A stretch of 56,044 nucleotides of DNA. Source: Tannerella sp. (GTDB lineage: Bacteria > Bacteroidota > Bacteroidia > Bacteroidales > Tannerellaceae). A program made the position numbers and the translations under genes. Location: positions 1 through 56,044 of the forward strand of contig JAISCL010000134.1 of assembly GCA_031265585.1 (NCBI GenBank), given 5' to 3'. The notes under the pieces were generated by a model. It did not search any database. It saw only the letters and a program-made list of their open reading frames with translations, and was not told where the DNA came from. Of this stretch, positions 25,707 to 34,760 are shown one piece after another (positions within the stretch are counted from its first letter, which is position 1; the number at the start of each line of letters is the position of its first letter).

Positions 25707-26978
25707 TTATTTTTTGGCAAACAGGATGATGATGTCTCCCGGTAAAAGGATTTGTTCTTCTATTACTTTTATGACTTCTCCCGCTTTGTTTACCATCCTT
25801 AAACCGGTGTTTCCCTTCACGCGAACTGTGATGTCACGGTTGATGTCGCGGTTCACAATGGCTACAAACAGGTCGTTGCCTTTTTCAAGCATGGAAACCA
25901 GCGCGCCCGGATCGGATATTTCAAGCGATTTTACCTGTTTGGGCAGCAGCGCCGTGTCCAGACTTTTGCATCCTTTCGGAACGGTTCCCGTATGGGCCGT
26001 CCAAAGCACTTTGCTGTTGAGGAATACTTTTGAGAGGGCTTTGATTTCCCTGTTCATCGTCTGTACGGTATAATAGGTAGGCGATTTGGTGCCGTCGATA
26101 CGCACCGGAGCGTTGTCGTCCGGCCCTTCGCCCCACATCGGGTCGCAGCAGGGGTCGAGCCAGGTGAAATACTGGATGCACTGCGCACCGTATGCCAGGT
26201 CGCTGTAAACCTGCATACGCAGATCGGAAAGCGCAGGTACGGGATAATCCCAATGTGCGGTAGACAGTGTAAATGCCCAGAACGGTTTGCCTGCCTTGCG
26301 GCTCTCATCGGCAATGATTTCGAGGTTTTCGTAATATTCCGGCCTCACGTAGTGCTTTCCTTCCTTGTCCTTCAGGATGCAGTAATGGTCGAAAGAAACC
26401 ATTGGGACCGGTACTTCGTCGATGTATTTCCGGACGTGCCTGCGGTAGGCGTCCGGCCCGGAGACGCCCAGTTGCTGATCTTCCGCATAATTGGGGAACA
26501 GGTTGATATAGCAGGGATGAACCGGATCGATCGCCTGAATTTTCCGGACAGTGGCCGCCAGGTTTTCAAAATCGCTTGCCGACGGCTCGTCACGGATGGT
26601 ATAGCCTGCTATGGCGGGATGTTCTTTGAGGCGTTTCATTTCTTCGGGCGTGAAAAAATTCACCACCTCCCAGTGTACCATGATTTTCATTCCGACAGCA
26701 TGCGCCCTGTCAAGCAGCGTGAAGTAGGGTTCCGCTTCCGAATCGGACCAGCCTCCGAGCGGAAGATTAACGGTAAAACCGGCATCCGCCATTTCGCGGT
26801 AATAGTTCGCATCGGCATATTGTCCCGATGCGGGAAGTCCGTGCCATCCGAGGATGGGAATCTGTTGATTTGAGTCGCCTGAAAGGTCCTCTTCCATCTG
26901 AATGTTTCTATTGCAGGATGAAAACCCGTGCATAAGCATGAAGCAGCCGAACATGAATGTAATCTGTTTTTTTTTCAT
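25707..26978 (-). CDS. putative TIM-barrel glycoside hydrolase lipoprotein
   Basis: 423 residues. The signal sequence ends MHGFSSC with lipidated Cys22, followed by acidic residues, as in surface-exported Bacteroidota lipoproteins. A TIM-barrel-like core follows: PILGWHGLPASGQY near 41-54, MKIMVHWEVVNFF near 97-109, and AGYTIRDEPSASDF, where Glu131 in a strand-4-type R-D-E-P motif looks like a general acid of clan-A hydrolases. FDHYCIL and FWAFTLSTAHWDY follow. The last 90 residues form a beta domain. I could not find an obvious nucleophile Glu by eye, and I cannot assign a CAZy family. Last gene of the SusC/D locus. Confidence 0.62.
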   Translation of the reverse strand: MKKKQITFMFGCFMLMHGFSSCNRNIQMEEDLSGDSNQQIPILGWHGLPASGQYADANYYREMADAGFTVNLPLGGWSDSEAEPYFTLLDRAHAVGMKIMVHWEVVNFFTPEEMKRLKEHPAIAGYTIRDEPSASDFENLAATVRKIQAIDPVHPCYINLFPNYAEDQQLGVSGPDAYRRHVRKYIDEVPVPMVSFDHYCILKDKEGKHYVRPEYYENLEIIADESRKAGKPFWAFTLSTAHWDYPVPALSDLRMQVYSDLAYGAQCIQYFTWLDPCCDPMWGEGPDDNAPVRIDGTKSPTYYTVQTMNREIKALSKVFLNSKVLWTAHTGTVPKGCKSLDTALLPKQVKSLEISDPGALVSMLEKGNDLFVAIVNRDINRDITVRVKGNTGLRMVNKAGEVIKVIEEQILLPGDIIILFAKK

Positions 26979-27018
26979 AATCTTTCTATTTTATATGTAA
27001 AACGATAATTGTTAGATA

Positions 27019-28842
27019 TTATTTCCCGTCATGACTGTGATTGCCCGTTTCCCTTTCTTCCCAGCCACTTTTGCCTTCGTCCATGTATACTTCGACCAGC
27101 GTCCGGGATACCCGCGGATCGACTTCTTCAACCAGTTGGATCCGCAGGGGGTTCGTCAGCCGTTCTTTCCATTCCAGCACGGGTTTGTAGGGTGTTTCCT
27201 TCTCTGTCTGATAGACTAAATATGCCCATTTTTCGGTAAACATGCTGCCTTTCAGGGCCGGGATCACCTGCTGCATGTTGGAAGACAGGAAACTCAGCGA
27301 GAGGGCGCGCGTCCAGTAGATCCACGGCCCGGCGGTGATGTAGAAGTACGGGTTCAGCAGGCCGGGCCGCGATTCGAGCGAGGCGTTGGCGTAGACCAGG
27401 TTGATGCCGGCAAAACCGATACCCGTTTCGGTGTTGTAAAACGTAATCCACGGCACGTCGGCTTCCATCGTCAGGTCGGTCAGGTCGGCCATGTTGAGCA
27501 CATCGCAGGTCATGACCCTGTCGCGGATGACGTCGTACCACGCTGCATGGGTAATCAGCTCGCGCTTGAGTACGATTTCGGCGTTGCGCAGGGCGAGGCA
27601 CTGTACCGTTTCGTTGATCCGCATGTTCGTGGTGCTGAAAAAGTAGGGGACGCCCGGAAAGAAGTCATAGCGGACGGAAGCGTCCACTTCGGGCATGTTG
27701 CGCATATTTCCCCAGAATTCGCCCGTAGCCAGCACGGGGCCGGAGATGGAGTGCATGTTCTGCTCAAGTTTCCAGTCGGCGGTATGCGTCCAGGCGCGCG
27801 GGGGCACGTAGATGCCCGGATTCCAGTGCACCGCCCCGTTGGTTTCCATGCGGTGGTACAGCGGATGATCCGGTTTGCTCTTCAGCGTGATCTGGTCGAT
27901 ATGGCCGGAGTTGGGATGCAGGACGACGTTCAGCAGGCCGTTGTCGACAGTCAGTCCCGGCAGTTCTCCCTGCACGCGCAGGTCGGTTTGCCAGGTTCTG
28001 GCCATCGCCTTTTCGTTGTTGTAATATATCAGGTAGACCTTGCTGCTCCTGGCCGGCACGTCGGCCAGAAAAGCGACTTTGCAGGTGACGGTCGGCATCC
28101 AGAGGGGGATTTGCCGTTCCGGCTGGCCTTCTTCCAGCGGCGCCAGGTCGTCCTTTTCCAGATACTTGCGAATCTCGAATACCTGGTTCGGCACTTCACT
28201 CAACCGGTAGTCTGCAGGGTCGACGGCCACTACCCGGATTTCGCGTTTCAGGTCGGTCACCTCGTCCGGATAGAACGGAAGCAACACTTCCACCGGTTCA
28301 TTTTTCCGGTCGATGCCAGCTGTTTCACTCAGCACAACGGACTTGTACGCTTTCCAGCCGGGGTCGAAGACGTCCACGCCCGAAGGCGCCGTCAGCGTCT
28401 GCACAGCCGAAAGGATCCGGTCGTTGGGCGAAGATTTCACCGACTTCTTCAGCCGGACTTTCAGTTCAATTTTGTACGTTTCTCCCGGCTGCCATTTCAC
28501 CCATGCCGTGACATGGGGATTCCTGTACAGTGAGTTGTCCTGCGAGAGGGCGTATCCGGAAGGCGGACGGTGAATGTATCCGGGCCTGCCGGCTTCCTCG
28601 ACGGCGTCGCCCCTGTACAGGTTGACAAACCGCAGGGGTTCTCCGTTCACAAGCGCCTCCACTTCAATCATGGAGGCTTCGGGCAATTCCAAACCGGCTT
28701 TGAAATGGTAAAATGGTATGGCCGGATGCGGATAGCCCAGTTCCATACTGCTTATTTTAAGCTTATCGGGATAATCCTTCGCCTGTGACGGCAGCATGAA
28801 TCCCCAAAAACAAAGCAACAGTAAAAATCCTGATTTATTCAT
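27019..28842 (-). CDS. secreted SusC/D-locus protein of unknown function
   Basis: 607 residues with a signal peptide ending MLPSQA (cleavage near residue 21), so periplasmic or secreted. Predominantly beta: an N-terminal sandwich-like half, with YLIYYNNEKA near 260, and a C-terminal half rich in aromatic strands (PGIYVPPRAWTHTADWKLEQ, then FFPGVPYFFSTTNMRINE) of the sort found in large beta-sandwich hydrolases, lyases or mutarotase-like domains. I recognise no catalytic motif. It is packed between the 886-residue lipoprotein (16 bp) and the TIM-barrel lipoprotein (40 bp), so it most likely handles the same glycan. Confidence 0.55.
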   Translation of the reverse strand: MNKSGFLLLLCFWGFMLPSQAKDYPDKLKISSMELGYPHPAIPFYHFKAGLELPEASMIEVEALVNGEPLRFVNLYRGDAVEEAGRPGYIHRPPSGYALSQDNSLYRNPHVTAWVKWQPGETYKIELKVRLKKSVKSSPNDRILSAVQTLTAPSGVDVFDPGWKAYKSVVLSETAGIDRKNEPVEVLLPFYPDEVTDLKREIRVVAVDPADYRLSEVPNQVFEIRKYLEKDDLAPLEEGQPERQIPLWMPTVTCKVAFLADVPARSSKVYLIYYNNEKAMARTWQTDLRVQGELPGLTVDNGLLNVVLHPNSGHIDQITLKSKPDHPLYHRMETNGAVHWNPGIYVPPRAWTHTADWKLEQNMHSISGPVLATGEFWGNMRNMPEVDASVRYDFFPGVPYFFSTTNMRINETVQCLALRNAEIVLKRELITHAAWYDVIRDRVMTCDVLNMADLTDLTMEADVPWITFYNTETGIGFAGINLVYANASLESRPGLLNPYFYITAGPWIYWTRALSLSFLSSNMQQVIPALKGSMFTEKWAYLVYQTEKETPYKPVLEWKERLTNPLRIQLVEEVDPRVSRTLVEVYMDEGKSGWEERETGNHSHDGK

Positions 28843-28858
28843 TTTCGTATCTATTTAA

Positions 28859-31519
28859 TTATTTGTTTTTTGTTATCAGATTTCTTTTCCGGAGGGCGTC
28901 CAGCGCCTTTTGCCAGGTTCCGGCATCGGCCCACATATAACAGGAAAAATAAGAAGTTGTTCTCATGAACAGGGGCGTCCACGGTTGAAATTCGGCATAG
29001 AAATAACCGGCATCCGGATTGGACGGATGATTCATCCATAAATGCAGGAAGAGAGGCCGTGCGACGGGGTAGGCGTTGATGAAAGCAATATCTTCGCCTG
29101 TATCGTAAGCTGCATTCCAGCCTTCGGCCAGGTCTAATTTCTTTCCGTAATAACGGTCGGTTCTCATGCGGTATTCCTGCAAGCCGCTTTTCTCGGGAAT
29201 GACGAATACGTCTTCCGGCCCGTGGGATTTGCCGACCTCGTAAATGGGCTGCGGGCCGATTACGTTCAGTTCGGGATTTATCATTTTCACGGCAAAACGC
29301 ACTTCAAGCAGTGGAGAATCGCCGTAAAGGGAATAAACCTTTTCGATGACGTTGCCGAAATAATCAGCCGTCATCTTCACCTGTACGTACCCGCCTTCCG
29401 GTTTGATTACGGCCGCATCATAAACTTTGTGAGTCTCAATACTTGGCTGCCCGAGAAAATCCTCAAAGCCTCCGTAAGGATAAAACCCGCGTTCCCGGTA
29501 AGGGCGGCGGTCGTCTCCGGGCTTTTCCGGCCAAAGCTTGAACAGCACGTTGTCGTTTTTGGCCTTAACGGTATATTCAATCACACGGGCGCCGATGGCC
29601 AGCAGCGTGGCTTTGACATGCCCGTTTTCCATCACATATTCCATTATGCCGTCGCCGTCCAGGTCGGTTTCCGTAACGGTGGCTTTGCCCGATGCGGCTT
29701 CAATGCCCAGCTGGGTCTTTGCCTCCAGTCCCAAAGTGGAAGCGGTCACAATGTATTTCCCCGCCGGCAGGTGAACGTCAAATTCCGTATCGCAAAATTC
29801 GCCCGCAGCAACCCGGATGTGATGTTCCGCTTCCTGGACCGGCTTTGAAGGTTCCGTCAGTTCCGCTATGCTGATTTTCACGGGAAATGAATCCAGATCC
29901 GTAAAATTATGAACGCTTACCGGGAATTTGATCCCCGAAGAGGTTCCATACAGCAGTTCATGTACCGAGATGGCAGGCGGAAGTTCCAGTAAAGCTACGG
30001 TCGATTTGCTCGAAACGCCTCCCCGGTCGAAAGTAAACGCAATGACATTCCTCCGGTTCATCGCTTCGGCTTTGGGCCGGACGTCCAGGTTTAAGACTTT
30101 TGACGCTCCTGCGGGTAAGTGTATTTTTAACTCCTTTTCCCCCGGAAAGTCCAGCTGTTCGGGGACGGTTATTTTCAAACGGCCTTCGACGGGACGGTCA
30201 TAAAGATTCGATACGGTCAGCACGATCCGGTTTCCCTGCGTTTCGGTTTCCATATTTATACGGTCGCCGAAATATTCTTCCAGGTACTCTTTGTCCAGGA
30301 ACAGCAATTGCATGGCATTGCGGTAGCGTGCGTTTCCCATGATGCATCCGCCTTCGGCAACAGCAACTGCCCGGCGCTCCATGATGGCTTTCCAAAGCTG
30401 ATTCCTGTCAAAAACGGCGTCTTTTCTGTGAAAGAGGAACATGCTTGAAGCGGCGCCGCCCAGCAGGTCTCCGGTCTGTATCACAAAGGGCCTGTCTTCC
30501 CCGTTGATCTGCCGGGCATTGCCTGCATTGGCAAAATAGCCGTCGTACGGTAAATGACCGGCGTCGCGGTCATATACCTGACGGAAAACGTACCCGTTTT
30601 TCTTTTGGGCGTAATCAATCCAGTCCTGCGGGGTAAACATGAGCTGTACCTGCAGACCGTCATAATCCGTACAGTTATAAATGGGCGAAAAACCTGCGTC
30701 GACGACTATGGGAAGATTGCTTTCTTCTGCCCAGGCTTCTATTTCTTCCCGGGCCAGAAATTCCATGTAACCGTCGAAAACAAACCAGGAGTTGCCTTCA
30801 TTCAATCCTTTCCCGATCACATCCACGGGCGTTCCCGGCGTACATGTAACGCTTTTGATGAGCGTTTGCGCTCCGAACCAGCCTCTTTTAAGGTCATATT
30901 CCGAGAGCAGTTTCCGCGTATTTTCCAGAACGCTGCGAAAATACGTCAGCTGTTCGGGATCGGAGCCTGTGACGGTAAACAGGAACCGGTTGCCGTTCTT
31001 CAGGCAAAAGGCGTCGAGCGCTGTAAAATCTTTTGCGCGGGCCTGGCGGTTCGCGGGATCCTTCCGAAACAGTCCGGCGGATTTCTTCAGGAGAATTTTA
31101 CCGGTTTCCGAAGCCTCATCGGCAAAAACCAGTACATTTCCTCTGCTTACGGCGTCAATCAACGCTTCGAGGGTTGGATTTTCCAGCGACTGACAGTCCC
31201 CGGCTTCTGTCAGGAAGGCGTTGACAAATCCTTCCTCCATACGCAGTCCCGGTATACCCAGCGCTTCGGCGGCATCGGCTTTAGCCTGCCTGACAGCGGC
31301 TTCGGCGTCGGTTATGTTCAGGCGGAAAAGATTCCCGTAGCGGTAACGGCGCTGATAAATATCCTGCCAATGCGTAGTGTAGCCGTTGAACTGCCAGTCG
31401 TTTACGATTAGGGATGCATTTGCTCCGTTTTCCCTGCCGGAAGAAAACCCGTTGAGCGAGTATTTACCGGTACAGGCAAACAGGAGGCTGCAAAAAAACA
31501 GTAAACAGATTTTATTCAT
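28859..31519 (-). CDS. large SusC/D-locus lipoprotein of unknown function
   Basis: 886 residues. The signal sequence ends CSLLFAC with Cys16. The N-terminal half (to about 430) is alpha/beta with several motifs suggestive of a hydrolase fold (VVDAGFSPIYNCTDYDG, then PQDWIDYAQ) but no family I can name. The middle (about 430-620) has two Ig/beta-sandwich-like stretches, including LPAGASKVLNL and LPAGKYIVTAS. The C-terminal third (about 640-880) is beta-rich, with RGFYPYGGFEDFLGQP and VYSLYGDSPLLEVRF, resembling galactose-mutarotase-like sandwich domains. Possibly a multidomain carbohydrate-active enzyme. It lies 6 bp after the DUF4838 gene. Confidence 0.55.
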   Translation of the reverse strand: MNKICLLFFCSLLFACTGKYSLNGFSSGRENGANASLIVNDWQFNGYTTHWQDIYQRRYRYGNLFRLNITDAEAAVRQAKADAAEALGIPGLRMEEGFVNAFLTEAGDCQSLENPTLEALIDAVSRGNVLVFADEASETGKILLKKSAGLFRKDPANRQARAKDFTALDAFCLKNGNRFLFTVTGSDPEQLTYFRSVLENTRKLLSEYDLKRGWFGAQTLIKSVTCTPGTPVDVIGKGLNEGNSWFVFDGYMEFLAREEIEAWAEESNLPIVVDAGFSPIYNCTDYDGLQVQLMFTPQDWIDYAQKKNGYVFRQVYDRDAGHLPYDGYFANAGNARQINGEDRPFVIQTGDLLGGAASSMFLFHRKDAVFDRNQLWKAIMERRAVAVAEGGCIMGNARYRNAMQLLFLDKEYLEEYFGDRINMETETQGNRIVLTVSNLYDRPVEGRLKITVPEQLDFPGEKELKIHLPAGASKVLNLDVRPKAEAMNRRNVIAFTFDRGGVSSKSTVALLELPPAISVHELLYGTSSGIKFPVSVHNFTDLDSFPVKISIAELTEPSKPVQEAEHHIRVAAGEFCDTEFDVHLPAGKYIVTASTLGLEAKTQLGIEAASGKATVTETDLDGDGIMEYVMENGHVKATLLAIGARVIEYTVKAKNDNVLFKLWPEKPGDDRRPYRERGFYPYGGFEDFLGQPSIETHKVYDAAVIKPEGGYVQVKMTADYFGNVIEKVYSLYGDSPLLEVRFAVKMINPELNVIGPQPIYEVGKSHGPEDVFVIPEKSGLQEYRMRTDRYYGKKLDLAEGWNAAYDTGEDIAFINAYPVARPLFLHLWMNHPSNPDAGYFYAEFQPWTPLFMRTTSYFSCYMWADAGTWQKALDALRKRNLITKNK

Positions 31520-31525
31520 TTCGCA

Positions 31526-33388
31526 TTATTTTTGTTCGGGAAATAATTTGCTGCGAAGCGTTTGTTCCAGCCGTGGGAGATGATGGGGGTTTTCACTGAA
31601 ATCTTCCCAGCACATGGTCACATTAAATTCTTTGAGAAGCGCCATAAATTCGTTAAGCGCCTGTTCCGGTTCGGGAAGCGTCAGGGGCAAACTTCCCGTT
31701 TCTTTTTCATACGTTTTGAAGCGTTCGTTTTCGAGCAGTAAAACATATTTCAGCGGGATTTCTTCCCGGCGAAGGCGGTTGCGCAGGGTTTCATCTTTTG
31801 TGACGTCAAGGGCCTGCTTCATCAAACCGGCGGCTTCGGCGTAAGCGGGAACACTTAGCCAGCCGTCCGTCACATGCATGTAGCAACGCAGGTAAACGCC
31901 TGATTCTCTACATGCCACCGTCAACAAATCCCAGTATTTCCGGAGGTAGGGGGCTGCTTTTTCTCCGTAATAACCGGTAAGAAATTCGTCGATCAGTTGG
32001 TTTTCATTCAGTTCCGGGTTCCACATCAGGCGTGAGACGACCCAGTTGCGCATCCTTACGAAATCGCCTGCATCGCAATATACGTCGCCCTGTTCAAAAA
32101 GTCCTATGGTATTGTTCCGGACAAAAAAACGGATATCGTCGGCCAGCGTATGGATGTTGGGCTGAGGCAACATGTAGGAGGAAAAATTGGTTACATAGTT
32201 CCATACAAACAGATGGTCGGCTATTTTGCTCCAGGCTTCCATGTCCTCGCGGAAGGAAGTGTTCTGTTCGCCTTCGCCCAGCGGCTGGGAAAACGAACAT
32301 TCTATCGAACATAAACGGACTACCACATTGTTGCGGGGTTTAACTTTCAGCGGGGCTTTGCGGGTGTACTGGTAGGCAAGGGTTTCTACCCATACGTCCG
32401 GAAAGTCCTTTTCGATGGCTTCGGCTACACTGTTTACGAAGCGGATCAGCGGGCCGGCTTCGCTGCCTTCTTCGCGGACGATGGCCTGGCACTGTTCGCA
32501 CCGGCAGGCGCCGTGACAGTCATTTTGACTGATGGAAATAAAGCCGGCGTCCGGATTTTCATGAAGTGTAGCCAGCGCATTCGTGATGAACTGCCTGCGC
32601 ATTTCTTCATTGGAGAGACAAAGTTGCGCATGTTGAAACGTGCGTTTGCCATCGACGAGACTGTACCATTCGGGATGGCTGTCGAAATAAGTTGCCGGCG
32701 GCAGGATGGGGTAGAAGGAGTGGACGAAGTACTGGAATTTGTGATAGTCGCCGTATCCGGTGGAGATTTTTGCAAAGTCGCCATTGCATTTCATTCGCGA
32801 CGCGAACATTTCATCATGGAAAGCATCCTTGTAAAATGCTTCGCGGTAAATCAGTTGTGGCGCGTAACGGACATGCAATGGGGGAACCGTCAATTTTCTG
32901 TTTTTGGGAACAAATGATTCGGTCGAAGTCCACCAGCGCACGCCGGCGACGTCTTCGAGGAACGTATTGACGGCATACAGCGTCCCGCGGACGGGGTGGC
33001 CGGTGAGGATAATATTTTTCCCTACCGTTTCGATTACAATGCCGTCGTAAGGCAGCTTTGCTGCATCCACTTCGGGAAGAAGCGTTTTTGTCCGCCGTGA
33101 ATTGCCGACAACGATCTGGGGCCGGGTATTATTGGCATCCGATTCGTTCACGATCGCAAACCCGGCTCCCGTGATTTCATCAAGATACTTTTTCAGTTCT
33201 TTCGCGGCAGTCGATTCTACCGCCGTCGGGAGGTCGGGCAGGACAATTGAATACAACGACTTCCCGCTTTTCGACAGGGTTAACCCGTCGGAGCGGGAAC
33301 GGTTCGCCGATATAAATATGAATATGGCGCTAATCATTAAAAGCAGGGAAAAACCTTTGCCTGCAACTCGCTTGAAATTGGTTTTCAT
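31526..33388 (-). CDS. DUF4838 domain protein (putative glycosidase)
   Basis: 620 residues with an N-terminal membrane/signal segment (about 12-28). Residues about 45-150 match an alpha-glucuronidase-like N-terminal domain (TAAKELKKYLDEITGAGF, then GHPVRGTLYAVNTFLEDV and RWWTSTE). The DUF4838 core follows, with the SISQNDCHGACRCEQC cysteine-bearing motif near 292-307 and EQGDVY further on. DUF4838 proteins are relatives of GH20/GH67-type fold enzymes found in polysaccharide-utilisation loci; catalysis has not, to my knowledge, been settled for this type. It is separated from the upstream lipoprotein gene by 172 bp containing a long hairpin, and has its own possible promoter box. Confidence 0.78.
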   Translation of the reverse strand: MKTNFKRVAGKGFSLLLMISAIFIFISANRSRSDGLTLSKSGKSLYSIVLPDLPTAVESTAAKELKKYLDEITGAGFAIVNESDANNTRPQIVVGNSRRTKTLLPEVDAAKLPYDGIVIETVGKNIILTGHPVRGTLYAVNTFLEDVAGVRWWTSTESFVPKNRKLTVPPLHVRYAPQLIYREAFYKDAFHDEMFASRMKCNGDFAKISTGYGDYHKFQYFVHSFYPILPPATYFDSHPEWYSLVDGKRTFQHAQLCLSNEEMRRQFITNALATLHENPDAGFISISQNDCHGACRCEQCQAIVREEGSEAGPLIRFVNSVAEAIEKDFPDVWVETLAYQYTRKAPLKVKPRNNVVVRLCSIECSFSQPLGEGEQNTSFREDMEAWSKIADHLFVWNYVTNFSSYMLPQPNIHTLADDIRFFVRNNTIGLFEQGDVYCDAGDFVRMRNWVVSRLMWNPELNENQLIDEFLTGYYGEKAAPYLRKYWDLLTVACRESGVYLRCYMHVTDGWLSVPAYAEAAGLMKQALDVTKDETLRNRLRREEIPLKYVLLLENERFKTYEKETGSLPLTLPEPEQALNEFMALLKEFNVTMCWEDFSENPHHLPRLEQTLRSKLFPEQK

Positions 33389-33426
33389 TTTATAGACTTT
33401 TTATTGAATAATAATTAAATGTTTTC

Positions 33427-33434
33427 CAAAGATA
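33427..33434 (-). promoter_or_regulatory. possible internal promoter for DUF4838 and downstream genes
   Basis: Minus-strand TATCTTTG, 39 bp before the DUF4838 start. I see no matching -33 element. Confidence 0.35.
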
Positions 33435-33461
33435 AACAAATTTTATCTTGTATCTGTTGTT

Positions 33462-33524
33462 ACAGAATTACATAATTTGCAGGATTTACAAAAATATGTT
33501 CATCCTGCAAATTTGTAATTCTGT
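33462..33524 (-). terminator. long intra-operon hairpin
   Basis: Inverted repeat: ACAGAATTACA plus AATTTGCAGGAT on one arm, and ATCCTGCAAATTTGTAATTC plus TGT on the other, around a 16-nt loop; only one unpaired base in a stem of about 23 bp. No T-run follows, so it could attenuate transcription, stop exonucleases, or be a dispersed palindromic repeat. It lies between the two binding-lipoprotein/SusCD genes and the enzyme genes. Confidence 0.6.
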
Positions 33525-33560
33525 GAATACTCTGTTTCGATTCTGCACGCTGGGCATTTA

Positions 33561-34730
33561 TCAGTCGCCCAGCCTAAAATTAACGTTCAACTCGGCAAGA
33601 ACCATTTTTACCGTGTTCGGGCCGCCGATGCCGTTGCCGTACGAGGGGGCGCCGGTACATTCGACGCCGGTAAAGCGCACATAGCGGGCATTGGTCTGTT
33701 TCACCTCGAAGAGGCGCTCATAAAAATAGGTGCCGTTATCGTAGTTATAGTTTCCGAGGCTTGTCCAGGCGTCATTGTCTGTGCTGACTTCAAACCTTAC
33801 TGTCGTGGGCGCCCTGGGGTCTGCCTTGCCGGCGGTATATTTGATGGAGGGGACAAGGCCGAAACTTGTAACGGGGACTTCCACGCCTAAATCAATGGTT
33901 GCATATTCGGGATAGTTGTTACCCGTTTGCCAGACCGTATTCGCATCGTCGTCGTAGAACTTAGCGGCTTCATCTCCGGCTGTCTGGGTAGAATAACCGG
34001 TTACGCTTCCCAGTTTTTTATCCACCGTCAGTTCGTTTTCCATTCGGGGGGCGGGTGTTATGGAATCCAGCCACAAGTTGTCGGGACTGTAATACGTCGT
34101 CCGCCGGAAAGCAGTACCCTGTTTATAGTCGTCAATCTTCGTCTCGCTGACGCCGTTTTCAATCCGGAGGATTTTTTCCGTACCGTCCGTCGACGTGTAG
34201 ACAAGGTCGGTAAAGCGGGCGCCGTTTCCGCTGGCGGCAGATTCCCATTCGATAGACAGGTCGGATTTAAAACTTGTCGTTTTTTTCTTCATTCCGCGAT
34301 GTGTAAGCGTTGCAAGGTATTTTGCACCTACCGTCCTTGTTATCAACTCGAACGGATTGGAGGCATTGCCCTGTGCATCATACGATTTAATAAACAGGGA
34401 ATACGGTCCTTCGGGAAGGTCTATTATTTTTGTAACCAGTTCTCCCGGTTCAACATTGATCATCACCGAATCTTCATATTCATTCCAGTAAATCCCAACC
34501 TTCGAAGTCGCGGGATCCGCCACGCTGAAACTGACTTCCAGGCGATTCACTCCGATACGGGCTTTAGCGCCCGACACGGCGCCAAGATACGAAATGCCGC
34601 CTTCTACCGTATATTGTTTGAACATCATATCCTGTTCCTTGCAGGCGAAAACCAGCATGACGCAGGCAAGTACAACAACGGTGACTGCCGGTATCCCAAA
34701 CCGTCGTCTCTTTGAAAAAAAACTTTTCAT
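33561..34730 (-). CDS. DUF4998 / F5/8 type C domain lipoprotein
   Basis: 389 residues from ATG 34730 (two further ATGs lie within 18 bp upstream). The signal sequence ends LVFAC; CKEQD after it resembles a surface-export signal. The N-terminal DUF4998 domain (about 35-230) has KVGIYWNEYEDSV and FIKSYDAQGN. The C-terminal F5/8 type C (discoidin) domain (about 250-385) has AAKFYDDDANTVWQT, YATIDLGVEVPV and ARYVRFTGV, the usual carbohydrate-binding sandwich. Probably a surface glycan-binding protein feeding the SusC/D transporter. Confidence 0.8.
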   Translation of the reverse strand: MKSFFSKRRRFGIPAVTVVVLACVMLVFACKEQDMMFKQYTVEGGISYLGAVSGAKARIGVNRLEVSFSVADPATSKVGIYWNEYEDSVMINVEPGELVTKIIDLPEGPYSLFIKSYDAQGNASNPFELITRTVGAKYLATLTHRGMKKKTTSFKSDLSIEWESAASGNGARFTDLVYTSTDGTEKILRIENGVSETKIDDYKQGTAFRRTTYYSPDNLWLDSITPAPRMENELTVDKKLGSVTGYSTQTAGDEAAKFYDDDANTVWQTGNNYPEYATIDLGVEVPVTSFGLVPSIKYTAGKADPRAPTTVRFEVSTDNDAWTSLGNYNYDNGTYFYERLFEVKQTNARYVRFTGVECTGAPSYGNGIGGPNTVKMVLAELNVNFRLGD

Positions 34731-34760
34731 TATCATATTAATTGTCATTTTATTTCTCCA

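Noticed and set aside
27547-28533. 328-codon plus-strand frame opposite the 607-residue gene
   Set aside because: His/Arg/Gln/Val-rich shadow of a GC-rich minus-strand gene; the minus-strand product has a signal peptide and operon context.
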